Shown: positions 1 through 10,700, counted from the stretch's first letter. The stretch: 64,000 nucleotides of DNA from Mucilaginibacter conchicola (GCF_003432115.1 NZ_QWDC01000002.1:62001-126000); one strand, 5' to 3'. Translations and numbers: made by a program. Notes: generated by a model not told the origin, from the letters alone.

Positions 1-1779
1 TTTTATCTCTTTGTTACCGTAAGCCTGGCGCATGTTCTCGCCTGCGGCACGCATGGCTTCGCGTTGTTTGATAGCGTCGGGGTTTTGAGAGATAGCACGC
101 ATTTGTGTGCCCAGTTCTTTCATCTGTCCATTTAATGCTTTCACATCAGCAGGGATATTCTGGTCTAACTCATCCTGATATTTGCGGAAATTAGGATCGC
201 TTTTATCGTCAAAATTGTGCGGGGCATTTACATCTACATTGTATTTTTTTGCAATGCGAGCGTTCATTTCTTTAAACTCTTTGGAGTCGTAATACTTACC
301 CATTTTATCGCCCATCTCGCCCATTTGCTTGCCAAGCTTCTCCAGGTCTTTCCCTTTCACCGCCCAAGTTGCTTCATAGTCTTTAGCAGCAAGTTCCTGC
401 GCTTTGGTAGCTTGTTTAACGGCGTCACTTTCGTAATAGGCGCTTATTTCTTTACCCATTTTCTCCATCTCGGCGGCATTGGCCTTAAACTCTGGGCTTT
501 CATAATAAGCGCTCATTGCTTTGCCGTGTTTCTCAACCTCTTTGCTTAGTCTGTCCAGTTCCGCATCTTTAAAACCGTTGTAACGCACACCACCAATGTA
601 GGTATCGTTTCTGTATGCCTTCTCTGCTGCCAGTTTGGCTTTTATTACCTGTTTATTAGCTTTAGTTACCTGCTTATTAGCTTTGGCAACCTGTTTCGCC
701 GGCACGGTATCGGCAGCAATAATGGTTTTAATAGCCGGGATAATAGCTTTTACGGATACTTTACCCTGTGCAATTTCTGGTTTTAAAAGTGCGAAACTGC
801 AAACACTTAAGGTTAATATAAGCATGGCAACCAATGTGGGCCTTATGCTTGGGATTTGTTTTTTAGTTTTCATGATACGTTCAATTCGGTTTAACAAATG
901 GTACTTTTTACCTGTTACCGCCAGCGCTAACTGTAACTGGTTTTGACGGCTTTGTTCAAGCTTAAACAAAGCTTTTGCGTATATAACCGGCGTAGCGGTT
1001 GCGTTTACTACCATGTCGTCACATGCGTTCTCGCGTTCTTCGCCAATTATTTTGTTGATCAACAATACACAGGGATTAAAGAACAACAACGTGGTTACAA
1101 CTTGCTGCAGCAGGTTTACCAGGTAATCGTTACGTTTAATATGTGCAAGCTCGTGTAAAAGGATAGCCTCTATCTCGTCGGCTTCCAGGTATGTAGAAAG
1201 TGTTACGGGCAGCAATATCACCGGTTTTATGTAACCCGCAATGCAGGGCACATCAACCAGGGCACTAAAGCCAACCTGTACTTTTTTTGTGATCTCGAAT
1301 TTCGCTGCAAACCTCGCAATCTGCGATTGCAGCTGTACGCCTAAACTCATGCTGCGTTTGATAGCTTTAATACGGCGATGCGCAAATACTACCTTAAATA
1401 CATTCAGCAATAAACCGATAACATACACTGCTGCGATGTATGGCATATAGCTCTGTATATTATAATAGTACCGCAGGGTATCGGCGTTTACGTTTCTGAA
1501 AGTTTTAGGCAGCTCCATCAGCAGCGGCATGTTGGCCAGTGTGCTGGGTTTGTTGAGCCAGTTATAGGCCTGCACCTCATTAATAAGTGTAACAGCAAAC
1601 CAAAGGCTAATGGCCGATAAAGCAGCTATAGACACCAAATATTTCTCGGCCGAATTAAGCCTCGCGTTAAACAACGTTAGCGTAAGCTTTAATAAAAAGT
1701 ACACCAATAATCCCTGCCAAAGCGAATGCACTATGGTGATACCCAATACCTGGCTAATGTTATAAAGGATGTTTTGCAT
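1..1779 (-). CDS. M56-family (BlaR1/MecR1-like) membrane metallopeptidase, C-terminus cut by window edge
   Basis: At least 593 residues are visible and the frame runs off the left edge. The N-terminal third is a BlaR1-type membrane domain with several hydrophobic helices. The zincin motif HELAH lies at about residues 209-213, followed by the ERENACDDMVV block typical of M56 peptidases, and another membrane segment follows near residue 320. The remainder is predicted periplasmic, Ala/Lys/Glu-rich and helical. It holds three copies of a module like GKxMSAYYESxxFK (around 247-264, 433-455 and 490-525 in base coordinates). No penicillin-binding SxxK/SxN/KTG domain is visible. By family analogy it senses a periplasmic signal and triggers cleavage of the BlaI-type repressor encoded 75 bp upstream. 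The inducer is unknown, and the missing PBP domain argues against a beta-lactam. The start is the ATG at 1779. Confidence 0.9.
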   Translation of the reverse strand, partial: MQNILYNISQVLGITIVHSLWQGLLVYFLLKLTLTLFNARLNSAEKYLVSIAALSAISLWFAVTLINEVQAYNWLNKPSTLANMPLLMELPKTFRNVNADTLRYYYNIQSYMPYIAAVYVIGLLLNVFKVVFAHRRIKAIKRSMSLGVQLQSQIARFAAKFEITKKVQVGFSALVDVPCIAGYIKPVILLPVTLSTYLEADEIEAILLHELAHIKRNDYLVNLLQQVVTTLLFFNPCVLLINKIIGEERENACDDMVVNATATPVIYAKALFKLEQSRQNQLQLALAVTGKKYHLLNRIERIMKTKKQIPSIRPTLVAMLILTLSVCSFALLKPEIAQGKVSVKAIIPAIKTIIAADTVPAKQVAKANKQVTKANKQVIKAKLAAEKAYRNDTYIGGVRYNGFKDAELDRLSKEVEKHGKAMSAYYESPEFKANAAEMEKMGKEISAYYESDAVKQATKAQELAAKDYEATWAVKGKDLEKLGKQMGEMGDKMGKYYDSKEFKEMNARIAKKYNVDVNAPHNFDDKSDPNFRKYQDELDQNIPADVKALNGQMKELGTQMRAISQNPDAIKQREAMRAAGENMRQAYGNKEIK

Positions 1780-1783
1780 TGTC

Positions 1784-1859
1784 TTAAATTCTAAATACTA
1801 AACTCTAAAACCTAATTCTAAACTGTTACCTAATCTCTGATCACCAATCTCTAATCACT
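1784..1859. repeat. Short degenerate direct repeats between blaI-like and M56 genes
   Basis: The gap between the two regulatory genes is filled by loose repeats of ATTCTAAA and then of TAATCTCT. The second block, 1830-1859, is identical over 30 bases to 29450-29479 upstream of ahcY. It extends slightly into the 3' end of the BlaI-like gene. Function is unknown. Confidence 0.7.
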
Positions 1860-2226
1860 TACTCTCAAACCCATCAAGGAAATTCTTAATAGCATCTATC
1901 TCGTCTTTTGAGGCGCGGTGCTGGCCAAGGGCTTGTATCACCAGATCAGCAGTGGAGCCTTTAAAAACGGTTGAGAGGATCTTATCCAGTGCGCCTTGCT
2001 GTGCCTGCTCGCGGGTGATGAGTGCTTTGTACAAATGCGTTTTGGCTGTGGTATCGCGCTCTACCAAACCTTTATCGTGCATAATCTGCATCAGCTTAAG
2101 CGTTGTGGTGTAACCCGCATCTTTGCTTTGCGCCAATTCATCATGCACATCGCGCACGCTGCACTGCCCTCTTCTCCAGATGATCTGCAATATTTCAAGT
2201 TCGCTTTCTGTCGGTTTCAAATCCAT
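1855..2226 (-). CDS. BlaI/MecI/CopY-family transcriptional repressor
   Basis: A 123-residue winged-helix protein starting MDLKPTESELEILQIIW, the usual opening of the BlaI/MecI/CopY family. The DNA-binding wHTH takes up residues 5-75. The C-terminal part is the dimerisation region that the partner M56 peptidase normally cleaves. It is first in a two-gene operon with the M56 gene, 75 bp apart on the same strand, which is the standard BlaI-BlaR1 arrangement in Bacteroidota. Its promoter contains two inverted repeats of the BlaI operator type (TACGAA-N4-TTCGTA), so autorepression is likely. Targets beyond the operon are unknown. Confidence 0.93.
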   Translation of the reverse strand: MDLKPTESELEILQIIWRRGQCSVRDVHDELAQSKDAGYTTTLKLMQIMHDKGLVERDTTAKTHLYKALITREQAQQGALDKILSTVFKGSTADLVIQALGQHRASKDEIDAIKNFLDGFESK

Positions 2227-2238
2227 CTCTATCGTATT

Positions 2239-2286
2239 TACGAATTTCTTCGTACAAATATATACGATAAATTTCGTACATCCAAA
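2239..2286 (-). promoter_or_regulatory. blaI-like promoter with two operator palindromes
   Basis: Read on the minus strand there is a -33 TTTG (2283-2286), a 20-bp spacer and a -7 TATATTTG (2255-2262) matching the Bacteroidota consensus TAnnTTTG. One inverted repeat, TACGAA-N4-TTCGTA, is perfect and lies at 2239-2254 just downstream of the -7 box. A second copy with one mismatch lies at 2263-2278 inside the spacer. The copies are 24 bp apart start to start, so repressor dimers would flank the -7 box on the same face. Binding is inferred. Confidence 0.8.
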
Positions 2287-2378
2287 TTATTTATAAAAAA
2301 ACTTTTAGGGGATTGTGATAATGGGTGAACTAATACTTTAAAAAGCTCTCCAATCGATCAGCTCAATCGCTCGCAGAT

Positions 2379-2514
2379 TAACTCACCCCGACATCGCTGG
2401 CGCTCGTCACCCCTCTCTACGCAAGCGTAAAGAGGGGGAAATTTTTCTTTCTCCTTTACCTTCCTTTCGCGCAGCGAAGAGAGGGTGGTCCAGCGTAGCG
2501 TAGACCGGGTGAGT
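2379..2514. repeat. Intergenic inverted-repeat element, family C copy 1
   Basis: The element begins ACTCACCCCGACATCGC and ends GACCGGGTGAGT, with internal stems around CTCTCTACGC/GCGTAAAGAG and CTTTCGCGCAGCGAAG. A reverse-oriented relative lies at 57890-58014. It fills most of the gap between the BlaI-like promoter and the MBL-fold gene; no gene was seen in this stretch. Confidence 0.8.
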
Positions 2515-2647
2515 CAAGATATACAACAGGCACTTACCGGATTTATTCCTTTTAAAAGCATCTAATAAACAGACGCACCAAAATGCATTACGTTACACTT
2601 AATTGTCATTTAAGCCGCGCAAGCCAAACTCATTAGCGGTTGAAACG

Positions 2648-2655
2648 TATATTTG
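2648..2655 (+). promoter_or_regulatory. -7 promoter box of the MBL-fold hydrolase gene
   Basis: TATATTTG matches the Bacteroidota -7 consensus and lies 16 bp before the ATG at 2672. It falls inside the longer frame that would start at the TTG at 2603, so the ATG is the better start. Confidence 0.65.
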
Positions 2656-2671
2656 CACAAAGAAACACACT

Positions 2672-3442
2672 ATGGAACTTTTTGCATTGAGCGAGGGCTC
2701 GTATTCGGTTGATAGTACTAAGAAGTTTATTCCGTTTAACCCGGAGACCGATAACCGTAAAGACCGCCCCGGCTCCCTGTTTATCCATGTGAACCCTTTT
2801 TTGATCAAAACCGGTGCTGATCTCATCGTATTAGATGCCGGCCTGGGCTATAAAGACACCCGCGATGAGCTGATCCTTCATCAAAATATCCGCAATGCAG
2901 GTTTCGAGCCAGAGGATGTTACTTTGGTTTTGATGTCGCACCTGCATTACGACCACTCGGGTGGTTTGGTGGTTGAGCGTAACGGCCAGTTGGAAGTAAG
3001 CTTTCCGCAAGCCCGCCATGTGATACAGCGCCAGGAGTTTGAATTTGGACTGACAGGCAAATCATCATCCTACCATAAAGAAATATTTGAGGCCCTGCAG
3101 CAAAAAGCCATTATTGATTTTGTTGATGGCGACGGCGAATACAGGCCGGGCATTCGTTATGAGTTATCGGCAGGGCACAGCAAATTCCATCAGGTTTTCT
3201 GGATGGAGTTTGAGGGCAAAAAAGTTTTCTTTGGCGGTGATGAACTACCGGAGCCAGAGCAACTGATAAGAAAGTTTGTAGCTAAGTATGATTATGATGG
3301 CCAGCGCTCTGCCGACCTGCGAATTGAGTATGGTAAAAAGGCTGCGGCAGATGGGGATATCTGCCTCTTTTATCATGCCCGCAACGCCGCTATTGGTACG
3401 GTTAATTATAACGGCGAACAGTTTTCGGTAACGCCTTATTGA
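2672..3442 (+). CDS. MBL-fold metallo-hydrolase
   Basis: A 256-residue metallo-beta-lactamase-fold enzyme. The metal motif HLHYDH gives His90, His92, Asp94 and His95. Further ligands are probably the His in SAGHS, the Asp in GGDE and the His in FYHARN. The N-terminus and layout resemble the lactonase/glyoxalase-II-like branch of the superfamily, but the substrate cannot be read from sequence. No signal peptide is visible, so it is probably cytoplasmic. The ATG at 2672 is preferred to a TTG at 2603 because a -7 box lies between them. The 3' end overlaps the convergent response-regulator gene by 7 bp. Confidence 0.88.
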   Translation: MELFALSEGSYSVDSTKKFIPFNPETDNRKDRPGSLFIHVNPFLIKTGADLIVLDAGLGYKDTRDELILHQNIRNAGFEPEDVTLVLMSHLHYDHSGGLVVERNGQLEVSFPQARHVIQRQEFEFGLTGKSSSYHKEIFEALQQKAIIDFVDGDGEYRPGIRYELSAGHSKFHQVFWMEFEGKKVFFGGDELPEPEQLIRKFVAKYDYDGQRSADLRIEYGKKAAADGDICLFYHARNAAIGTVNYNGEQFSVTPY

Positions 3443-3855
3443 GCGGTTACGCCAAACAGCTCTTTTATTTTCTCAACATTTAGCGGTTTAGATACGAAAT
3501 CTTTCACCAGCGGGTACGAACGCGCTTTGTTGATATCGTTACTGAAAACAGATGACGAGATAATGTAGATCTTGCTTTTACCAAGCGGATCTATATTTAA
3601 ACGTTTGTACTCGTCCAGAAACTCCCACCCGTTCATGATAGGCATATTGATATCAAGCAGGATATAATCCGGCATATCGGCAGGGTTTTTCTTCTGTATC
3701 TCCACCAACTGATCTATCGCAAACTTACCGTTAAGGCAGGCCATAATACTGGTATTGGTCAACGCTTTTTTAATCAGCTTTATCGAGATAAAGTTGTTTA
3801 TTTCGTCGTCATCAACCAATAAAACACTCACGGTGCTGTCGTTATTAGGGCTCAT
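3436..3855 (-). CDS. Single-domain response regulator (CheY-like receiver)
   Basis: The 139 residues consist of one receiver domain and no output domain. The acidic cluster is DDD at 15-17, the phospho-acceptor is Asp68 in LLDINMP, the Ser/Thr position is in IISSS, and the conserved Lys is in SKPL. Such stand-alone receivers act in phosphorelays or bind partners directly. No histidine kinase gene is adjacent, so the partner is unknown. Upstream, at 3881-3901, is a perfect 10-bp inverted repeat (TAAAAGGTTT, one-base centre) about 26 bp from the start, possibly an operator. The 3' end overlaps the MBL-fold gene in convergent orientation. Confidence 0.92.
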   Translation of the reverse strand: MSPNNDSTVSVLLVDDDEINNFISIKLIKKALTNTSIMACLNGKFAIDQLVEIQKKNPADMPDYILLDINMPIMNGWEFLDEYKRLNIDPLGKSKIYIISSSVFSNDINKARSYPLVKDFVSKPLNVEKIKELFGVTAQ

Positions 3856-4151
3856 ATATCTGTTATACGTAAGTAGGTTTTAAAAGGTTTTAAACCTTTT
3901 AGTTGTAAATTGATTTTTTATTTGGGGGATAATGTCCGTAAATAACAAAGGTTGCTGCACATCTCCAATCCCTTCTTAATATTTATTTTATTTCTATCGG
4001 CTAACGATAGCTTTTAATTGTAAGTTATAAACAAACCACAAAACGATTAAACAATACAACTCTTACATTAAGTGATAAAAATATTTTTCGTGTGTGTTGA
4101 TGGTATTTGAGATTGTTTGAGAGGACAGCAACAGATCGGAGAATGAAACTA

Positions 4152-4582
4152 TCATGCAGGATTTTCTTCCCACCATTTCTCAGCTTCGGGCCAAAGAGTA
4201 ATAATTTCCTTAGCCCTTTTTTTGTAAATATCAGAGAATATAAGTTTCTTTTCAAATTCGAACCAATGATCGGTTTTATGTTTGATGCTGCCAACTCTCA
4301 GGCGTTTACCCTGATAATGAACCCTGCTTTTAGAAGGTTCAACCTGCTTCCCAAATACGATATTTCCTTTAACCCCGCAATTTGCTATCTCTACCACAAA
4401 TCTGGATGAGTACATACTAAACTGAAATGTCAGCAAGTTGATACGATCACTTTTTATCCGCGTAAAATGAGGGTATGAGCCTTTGAAGCCTTCAGCTCTT
4501 AGAAATGGAATAACGATAGTTTAATTGCATCATCCATTAAAATTCTTCGTTCTTTGCCGGTCATTGCAATTAAATTACTCAT
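4152..4582 (-). pseudogene. DUF4304-like protein, broken by a single-base frameshift
   Basis: Two minus-strand frames join into one plausible protein. The first runs from ATG at 4582 (MSNLIAMTGKERRILMDDAIK) and hits a stop soon after. The second continues TIVIPFLRAEGFKG and runs to 4152, ending WWEENPA. Adding one A in the short A run at 4520-4522 restores a continuous frame of about 143 residues. The pattern LxxxGFKxxxxxFxR followed by INLLTFQFSMYSSRFVVEI resembles DUF4304 proteins, whose function is unknown. It may be a true pseudogene or a sequencing error. The downstream piece also has a TTG at 4436 but lacks the conserved start of the family. Confidence 0.7.
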
Positions 4583-4595
4583 GTTGTTATCTAAC

Positions 4596-4620
4596 AAAAA
4601 AAGCTCCTTTTCAGGAGCCT
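4596..4620 (-). terminator. Rho-independent terminator upstream of the broken DUF4304 gene, serving gcvP
   Basis: On the minus strand the stem GGCTCCT/AGGAGC with a short A-rich loop is followed by seven T residues. It lies about 38 bp after the gcvP stop. Confidence 0.85.
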
Positions 4621-4657
4621 TAATCTAATTATTTATCTGCGCACTGCACATTTAAAA

Positions 4658-7567
4658 TCACGTACCATATTCAGGCGTGGTTATTTCACTTTCTTCAAAC
4701 TCATAATCGGTAAGCGGCGGGCATGAACAGATCAGCGTACGGTCGCCGTAAGTATCATTAACCCTGCCCACAGAAGGCCAGAATTTAAATTGTGCCACGT
4801 AAGGCAGCGGGTAAGCTGCTTTTTGGCGTGTGTATGCATGCTCCCACTCGTTGCCGGTAATTACGGCAGCAGTGTGCGGTGCATTTTTAAGCGGGTTATC
4901 TGCTTTATCTGATATACCTTTTTCTACATCGTCAATTTCATGGCGGATAGCGATCATGGCGTCGCAGAAACGATCCAGTTCGTGCTTAGGCTCAGATTCG
5001 GTTGGCTCAACCATTACCGTACCCGCAACCGGGAACGATACTGTTGGCGCGTGGAAACCGTAGTCCATCAAACGTTTAGCAATATCAGTAACCTCGATAC
5101 CGAACGGTTTAAACGAACGGCAATCCAGGATCATCTCGTGTGCACAACGGCCATTAGCACCTGTGTAAAGCACAGGGTAGTGGTGTTGCAGGCGAGATTT
5201 AATATAGTTAGCATTCAGGATAGCGTAACGGGTAGCATTAGTTAAACCATCGGCACCCATCATAGCGATGTAAGCGTGAGAGATCAACAAAATTGATGCT
5301 GAACCCCATGGCGCTGCTGATACCGCGTGGATAGCTTTACCGTTATCAATATCAACCACGGCATGGCCCGGCAAATAAGGAACCAGGTGTTTAGCCACAC
5401 CAATAGGGCCCATACCAGGGCCACCACCACCGTGTGGTATACAGAAGGTTTTATGCAGGTTAAGGTGACAAACATCGGCACCAATAGTAGCCGGACTTGT
5501 AAGGCCTACCTGTGCGTTCATGTTAGCGCCATCCATGTAAACCTGGCCACCGTGCTGATGGATCACTTCACATATCTCAATGATTGATTCTTCAAACACA
5601 CCGTGAGTTGACGGGTAAGTAACCATTAAACATGACAGGTCGTTGGTGTGCTGTTCAGCTTTAGCCTTCAGATCAGCAACGTCTATGTTACCGTTATCGT
5701 CACATTTAACAACCACTATTTTCATACCTGCCATAGCAGCAGATGCAGGGTTGGTACCGTGTGCCGATGCAGGGATAAGCGCCACGTTACGGTGACCTTC
5801 GCCCCTATCCATGTGGTAAGCACGGATAACCATTAAGCCTGCATACTCGCCTTGCGCACCTGCGTTTGGCTGCAAGCTCATTGATGCAAAACCGGTGATC
5901 TCGCTCAGCCATTTGTTCAGTTCATCAAACACCTGCATGTAGCCACCTACCTGGTCGGTTGGTGCAAAGGGGTGCATTTTGCTGAACTCGGCCCAGGTAA
6001 CCGGTACCATTTCTGTAGTTGCGTTCAGTTTCATGGTACATGAACCTAAAGCGATCATAGAGTGGCAAAGCGAAAGATCTTTTGCTTCTAATGATTTGAT
6101 ATAACGCAACATCTCGTGCTCTGAGTGGTGCGTGTTGAACAATGCATGTGTTAAGTAATCAGAAGTACGTTGCAGCTCTGACGGGATAACACCTTCTACG
6201 TTGTCTTTATGCGAATCAAAGTTAGCATCGTGCAGTGTTTTGCCTTTTACTTTGGCGAAGAAACGCACAATGGTCTCAATATCTTTAACCGAGGTAGTTT
6301 CGTCAACAGAAATGGTTATTACCGAACCATTGTAGTGCAAGTTAACCTCGTTATTTAATGCTTCTGAATGTACTGGGCCGGCCAGTTCACCTACGTCAAA
6401 CTTCACGGTATCAAAGTAAGCTTTGTTCAGCTGCTGGTAACCTAACTCGTTAAGCGAGTTGGCTAACAATACCGATAAGCCGTGGATACGCTGAGCAATC
6501 AATTTTAAACCTTGCGGACCATGGTACACAGCATACATACCGGCCATGATAGCCAATAGCGCCTGAGCCGTACAAATATTTGATGTTGCTTTATCCCTGC
6601 GGATGTGTTGCTCGCGGGTTTGCAGCGCCATACGCAACGCATAATTGCCTGCGCTATCAATAGTTACACCGATAATACGGCCCGGGATAGAGCGTTTGTA
6701 TTCTTCTTTAGTTGCAAAGAAAGCAGCATGCGGCCCACCAAAGCCCATTGGCACGCCAAAACGTTGCGATGTACCCACAACGATATCGGCACCCCACTCG
6801 CCCGGCGGCGTTAAAAGCACCAGGCTCATCAAGTCGGCAACAACGGTTAACTTGATGTTTTTTTCGTGCAGTGCGGTAGCAAAATCTTTATAGTTATAAA
6901 CCTCGCCATCACCCGCAGGGTATTGTACTATGGCGCCGAACATATCTTCGGTAAGTTCAACCGTGCGGTGGTCACCTACCTGTAATTTAATACCGTAAGG
7001 CTCGCTGCGGGTTTTAAGGATATCAATAGTTTGAGGGAACAACTCCTCGCTCACAAAAAACACATTGGCTTTTGTGTTTTTACGAAGCGTGTATTGCATA
7101 AACATCGCCTCGGCAGCCGCAGTACCTTCGTCCAATAATGATGCATTGGCAATTTCCATACCGGTAAGGTCAATAACCATGGTCTGGAAATTTAACAAAG
7201 CCTGTAAACGGCCCTGCGCTATTTCTGCCTGGTACGGGGTGTACTGGGTGTACCATCCGGGATTTTCGAGAATATTACGCTGGATAACACCCGGAACAAT
7301 TACATCATAATAACCCTGGCCTATGTATGATTTAAAAACCTTGTTTTTTGAAGCGGTTTGTTTCAGCGTATTCAGGTAATCAAACTCACTTTTCGCGGCA
7401 GGTAAATTCAACGGATTTTTAAGCCTTATCTGCGCCGGTACGGTCTGGTCTATCAGTTCGTCAAGCGAGTTTACACCAATTGTTTTCAACATTTTTTCGG
7501 TGTCGCCCTGGTTCGGTGCGATGTGCCTTTCCTGGAATTTTTCCTGGTAATTTATGTTCAGCTTCAT
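4658..7567 (-). CDS. gcvP: Glycine dehydrogenase (decarboxylating), glycine cleavage P-protein
   Basis: A 969-residue fused P-protein carrying both halves. It decarboxylates glycine with pyridoxal phosphate and passes the aminomethyl group to the lipoyl H-protein. The N-terminus ([13 protein letters not shown]) and the glycine-rich block [18 protein letters not shown] are diagnostic. The PLP-binding lysine is about residue 706. Length matches the single-chain form of E. coli. The other cleavage genes (gcvT, gcvH) are not in this window. The start is set at ATG 7567, not the upstream frame start at 7627, because a strong promoter (7597-7628) lies between them. A terminator follows at 4596-4620, so it is probably monocistronic. 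Confidence 0.98.
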   Translation of the reverse strand: MKLNINYQEKFQERHIAPNQGDTEKMLKTIGVNSLDELIDQTVPAQIRLKNPLNLPAAKSEFDYLNTLKQTASKNKVFKSYIGQGYYDVIVPGVIQRNILENPGWYTQYTPYQAEIAQGRLQALLNFQTMVIDLTGMEIANASLLDEGTAAAEAMFMQYTLRKNTKANVFFVSEELFPQTIDILKTRSEPYGIKLQVGDHRTVELTEDMFGAIVQYPAGDGEVYNYKDFATALHEKNIKLTVVADLMSLVLLTPPGEWGADIVVGTSQRFGVPMGFGGPHAAFFATKEEYKRSIPGRIIGVTIDSAGNYALRMALQTREQHIRRDKATSNICTAQALLAIMAGMYAVYHGPQGLKLIAQRIHGLSVLLANSLNELGYQQLNKAYFDTVKFDVGELAGPVHSEALNNEVNLHYNGSVITISVDETTSVKDIETIVRFFAKVKGKTLHDANFDSHKDNVEGVIPSELQRTSDYLTHALFNTHHSEHEMLRYIKSLEAKDLSLCHSMIALGSCTMKLNATTEMVPVTWAEFSKMHPFAPTDQVGGYMQVFDELNKWLSEITGFASMSLQPNAGAQGEYAGLMVIRAYHMDRGEGHRNVALIPASAHGTNPASAAMAGMKIVVVKCDDNGNIDVADLKAKAEQHTNDLSCLMVTYPSTHGVFEESIIEICEVIHQHGGQVYMDGANMNAQVGLTSPATIGADVCHLNLHKTFCIPHGGGGPGMGPIGVAKHLVPYLPGHAVVDIDNGKAIHAVSAAPWGSASILLISHAYIAMMGADGLTNATRYAILNANYIKSRLQHHYPVLYTGANGRCAHEMILDCRSFKPFGIEVTDIAKRLMDYGFHAPTVSFPVAGTVMVEPTESEPKHELDRFCDAMIAIRHEIDDVEKGISDKADNPLKNAPHTAAVITGNEWEHAYTRQKAAYPLPYVAQFKFWPSVGRVNDTYGDRTLICSCPPLTDYEFEESEITTPEYGT

Positions 7568-7596
7568 TGAAAAAGGTATGCCTTTAAAATTTACCG

Positions 7597-7628
7597 CAAA
7601 GGTAGGATTTTGCGGGCTGAATAACAAT
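7597..7628 (-). promoter_or_regulatory. gcvP promoter
   Basis: The minus strand shows -33 ATTG (7625-7628), a 20-bp spacer and -7 TACCTTTG (7597-7604), a full match to TAnnTTTG. The ATG at 7567 lies 29 bp downstream. This decides the gcvP start. Confidence 0.8.
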
Positions 7629-7705
7629 GAAGTAATATCTAAGTGACACTGAATTTACAAGCAACTATAAACCGATAAAATAGCTGTTATTTAATTGATA
7701 AATTG

Positions 7706-7713
7706 TATCTTAG
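7706..7713 (+). promoter_or_regulatory. Candidate -7 box (TATCTTAG variant) for the adhesin pair
   Basis: TATCTTAG differs from TAnnTTTG by one base and sits 18 bp before the ATG at 7732. The same octamer occurs at 23833-23840 and 33983-33990, also just upstream of genes. Confidence 0.45.
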
Positions 7714-7731
7714 TACGCCTTTTTTATCACA

Positions 7732-10700
7732 ATGCGCACCCGATTAATTTTTCTATTCGTTTTCAGTTGTTTAATCGCCTTAAAAAGTAAGGCAGCAACC
7801 TTTACTGTTACCAGCAATGCTGATGCAGGACCCGGCACTTTGCGCGAGGCTTTAACGCTTGCAGCTGCAAATGGTACCGCAACGCCAGACATTATTCGTT
7901 TTAACTTGCCCGGCAGTTTAGTATCAGACCGTGTTATCAGGCTTAAGACAGAACTACCCGCTTTAACATCAAACTTAACTATTGATGGCACCACGCAACC
8001 AGGTGCTGTATTTGGTGTTTCTGATGCCAAGGTAGCTATTGAGCCCGAAAACTCTCCTGTTCTGTTCAATGCGCTAAACATTTACGGCGATGCTTATAAT
8101 AATAACGTTATTGCAAAAGATATCGAGATCTATGGTTTGTATATCCGCAATTTTGCCAAAATAACCAATGTATCTAACCCTAATAATAACCAGGGTTCGG
8201 GTATTGTTATCTGGGGCGCGGCAACATCAGTTACCATTGGCGCCCCCGGCAAGGGTAACGTTATCTGCGGAAATATTAATGGTATCAGCAGTTCTAATTA
8301 TTACAATTATAACAGCGCCGATAAAATAACCATCCAAAGCAATATCATAGGCTTGCTTGATGATGGTTTTACCGCCAACACCAACATGTGGGGCGTTAAT
8401 TTATATTTAGATAAAAGTGCAACTATAGGTGGCCCAAACGCCAATATGGGAAACGTTATATCGGCCAACGTAAATAACGTAAGTGTGCAGCGCAGTTATT
8501 ACTTTAATGCTACTACTGATGAGATCCTTATTCAAAACAATAAAATAGGTACCAACTTTGCGGGCACTGCAGACTATAAAAATATCCCTTTATTCCAGTT
8601 AAGTGCATTTATCCAAACTTATGGCATATACCTTAGCGGCTCAAACAGCGGCGGCTTATCAACCAAAATAAAAGACAACCTGGTATCGGGCCAGCGCTAT
8701 GTAGGTATATATATTGATAACGGCCAGTTTATTATAGAAGGTAATAAAATAGGCACCAACAAAGCAGGCACCGGCGATCTTGGAAACGGCGAGGGTATCC
8801 GCATCGGGGCAAGCTCTTCGGGCAGTATTGGCGGCACTGCTGCGGCGGCGGCAAACATTATAGCCTATAACACTTATGGTATTGAGGGTATCAATGATCT
8901 TCACATGCTGATAACCCGTAACAGCATGTTTTGTAATAAGGATTACGGCATAAGCATATCTACACTTTACTACCAGGTGCCATTTGTTAAGGTATTAAAC
9001 TTTGGCTCAAATAAAGTTTCGGGCACGGCAACGCCCAACTCCAAAATTGAATTATTTTATGCCGATGCCTGCGGCTTTACCAATTGCCAGGGCAAAACCT
9101 ATATCACCACCGTAAATTCTAATGCCCAAGGCGAGTGGGTTTACAATAACCCAATAAGCAGCCCGGTTATTGCCACCGCTACTGATGCAAACGGCAACAC
9201 TTCGCCCTTTTCATCGTTAGAGATACCTGATAACGATATAGTAATAAAGCACCTTACTTGTGCTTACAATGGCAGCATTACTATAACGCCGGCCTATACC
9301 GGGCTTGAGTTTCATTGGGATAAAAAGGAACAGGATGGTTCACTTACCGATAAAGGCAATACCAAAAACCTGGCTAACCTGCAGCCGGGCCTATACCAGT
9401 TAACTGTACAGTACCCCGGTGGATGCCAGAAAACGGTTAAACTGTTTGAGATAAAAGATAATCGTATAAAGATCCAGAATGTATTACAGCCTATACCGGA
9501 GTGTCGTCAAAAATTCTTCCCGGTTAATGTAAACTACCAGGGCGGTACAGGCAATGTAACCTTTGAGTGGAAAAATGCGGCAGGCGAAATAAAATCGACT
9601 GAAAAAAGCGGCATCGTACCTGCCGGCACCTATACCCTTACCATTAAAGATGACGCGGGTTGTTCAGTAACCTCAACCGCATTCACCATCACCCCAAAAC
9701 CGGGTCCCGACTATGATGAGAGCACTGCACTGCGTACACCTGCACGCTGCGGCGAGCAAAATGGCTCGGTAACCGGGGTAACCTATTACCAGGGTATAGG
9801 CCCAATTACTTATAAATGGCGCAACTCGGCAGGTGTAGTAGTTGGTACTTCTAAAGACCTTACCGGTGTGGTGAGCGGTTGGTATACCTTAGAAGTTGCC
9901 GATCAAAGCCAGTGCAGCCCTTATACTAAACCCGGGGTAAGCTTTTTTGTACCCGAGGTAAACTCTATTACTATAAGCGGCGGCTTTGTAACTCATATTA
10001 CCTGTAATAGCGCTAACGGGGCTATTACAGGCGTACAGGTAAGCAGTAATGTTGATGAAGTGCAATGGTATGACCCTAACGGCAACCCCATGCCAACTAC
10101 CATGAACAACTATTCAAACCGCACCAATTTAGCAGCGGGCACCTACCGCCTGCATGCAAAACGTACGGTTACTATTGATGGCCAGGTATATATTTGTGAA
10201 CGGGATGCCTATTTTACCGTTAACGTTATACCGCCACAAACCTTCATTTTTGCTCAAAAAGCTACCCCAACAACCTGCGGATTAGATAATGGTAGCATTT
10301 TGTTGTCATTTAGCGACACCAACTACCCTACTTCAGTTTCCTGGTTAACCGAAAATGACCAGCCCATTGGTGGCTTTGGCAATCAGATCAACAACCTTGC
10401 ACCGGGTAAGTATAAAGCGATATTTACAGACATCTACGGATGTACATCAATAATGGGCCCTTTTGAGGTAGTTAAAACACCATTATTGGCATTTGCCGAT
10501 ACCAACAACCCGGTTGCATCGCCTGATGAGTGCGACCAGAACCTGGGCCGGATAAGCGGTATTGAAGTTACAGGTGGCGTACCACCCTATACTTACAAAT
10601 GGACCAATGAAACAACGCACGAATATATAGAGGCAAATACGGCTTCGTTAACCGGTCTTGGCAAGGGCAGCTATCATCTTACAGTAACCGATGCAACCCC

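Noticed and set aside
217..1450. Plus-strand frames opposite the M56 gene
   Set aside because: The minus-strand M56 frame is long, has HELAH and ERENACDD motifs, and explains the region.
2603..2671. TTG start extending the MBL-fold protein
   Set aside because: A -7 promoter box lies at 2648-2655 inside the extension, and the ATG at 2672 fits the family start.
4436..4581. A short stand-alone gene beginning at TTG 4436
   Set aside because: The preceding frame completes a DUF4304-like protein once one base is added; it is treated as the broken 5' half.
7568..7627. Upstream start for GcvP at 7627
   Set aside because: It lies in the -33 region of a strong promoter; ATG 7567 gives the conserved N-terminus.
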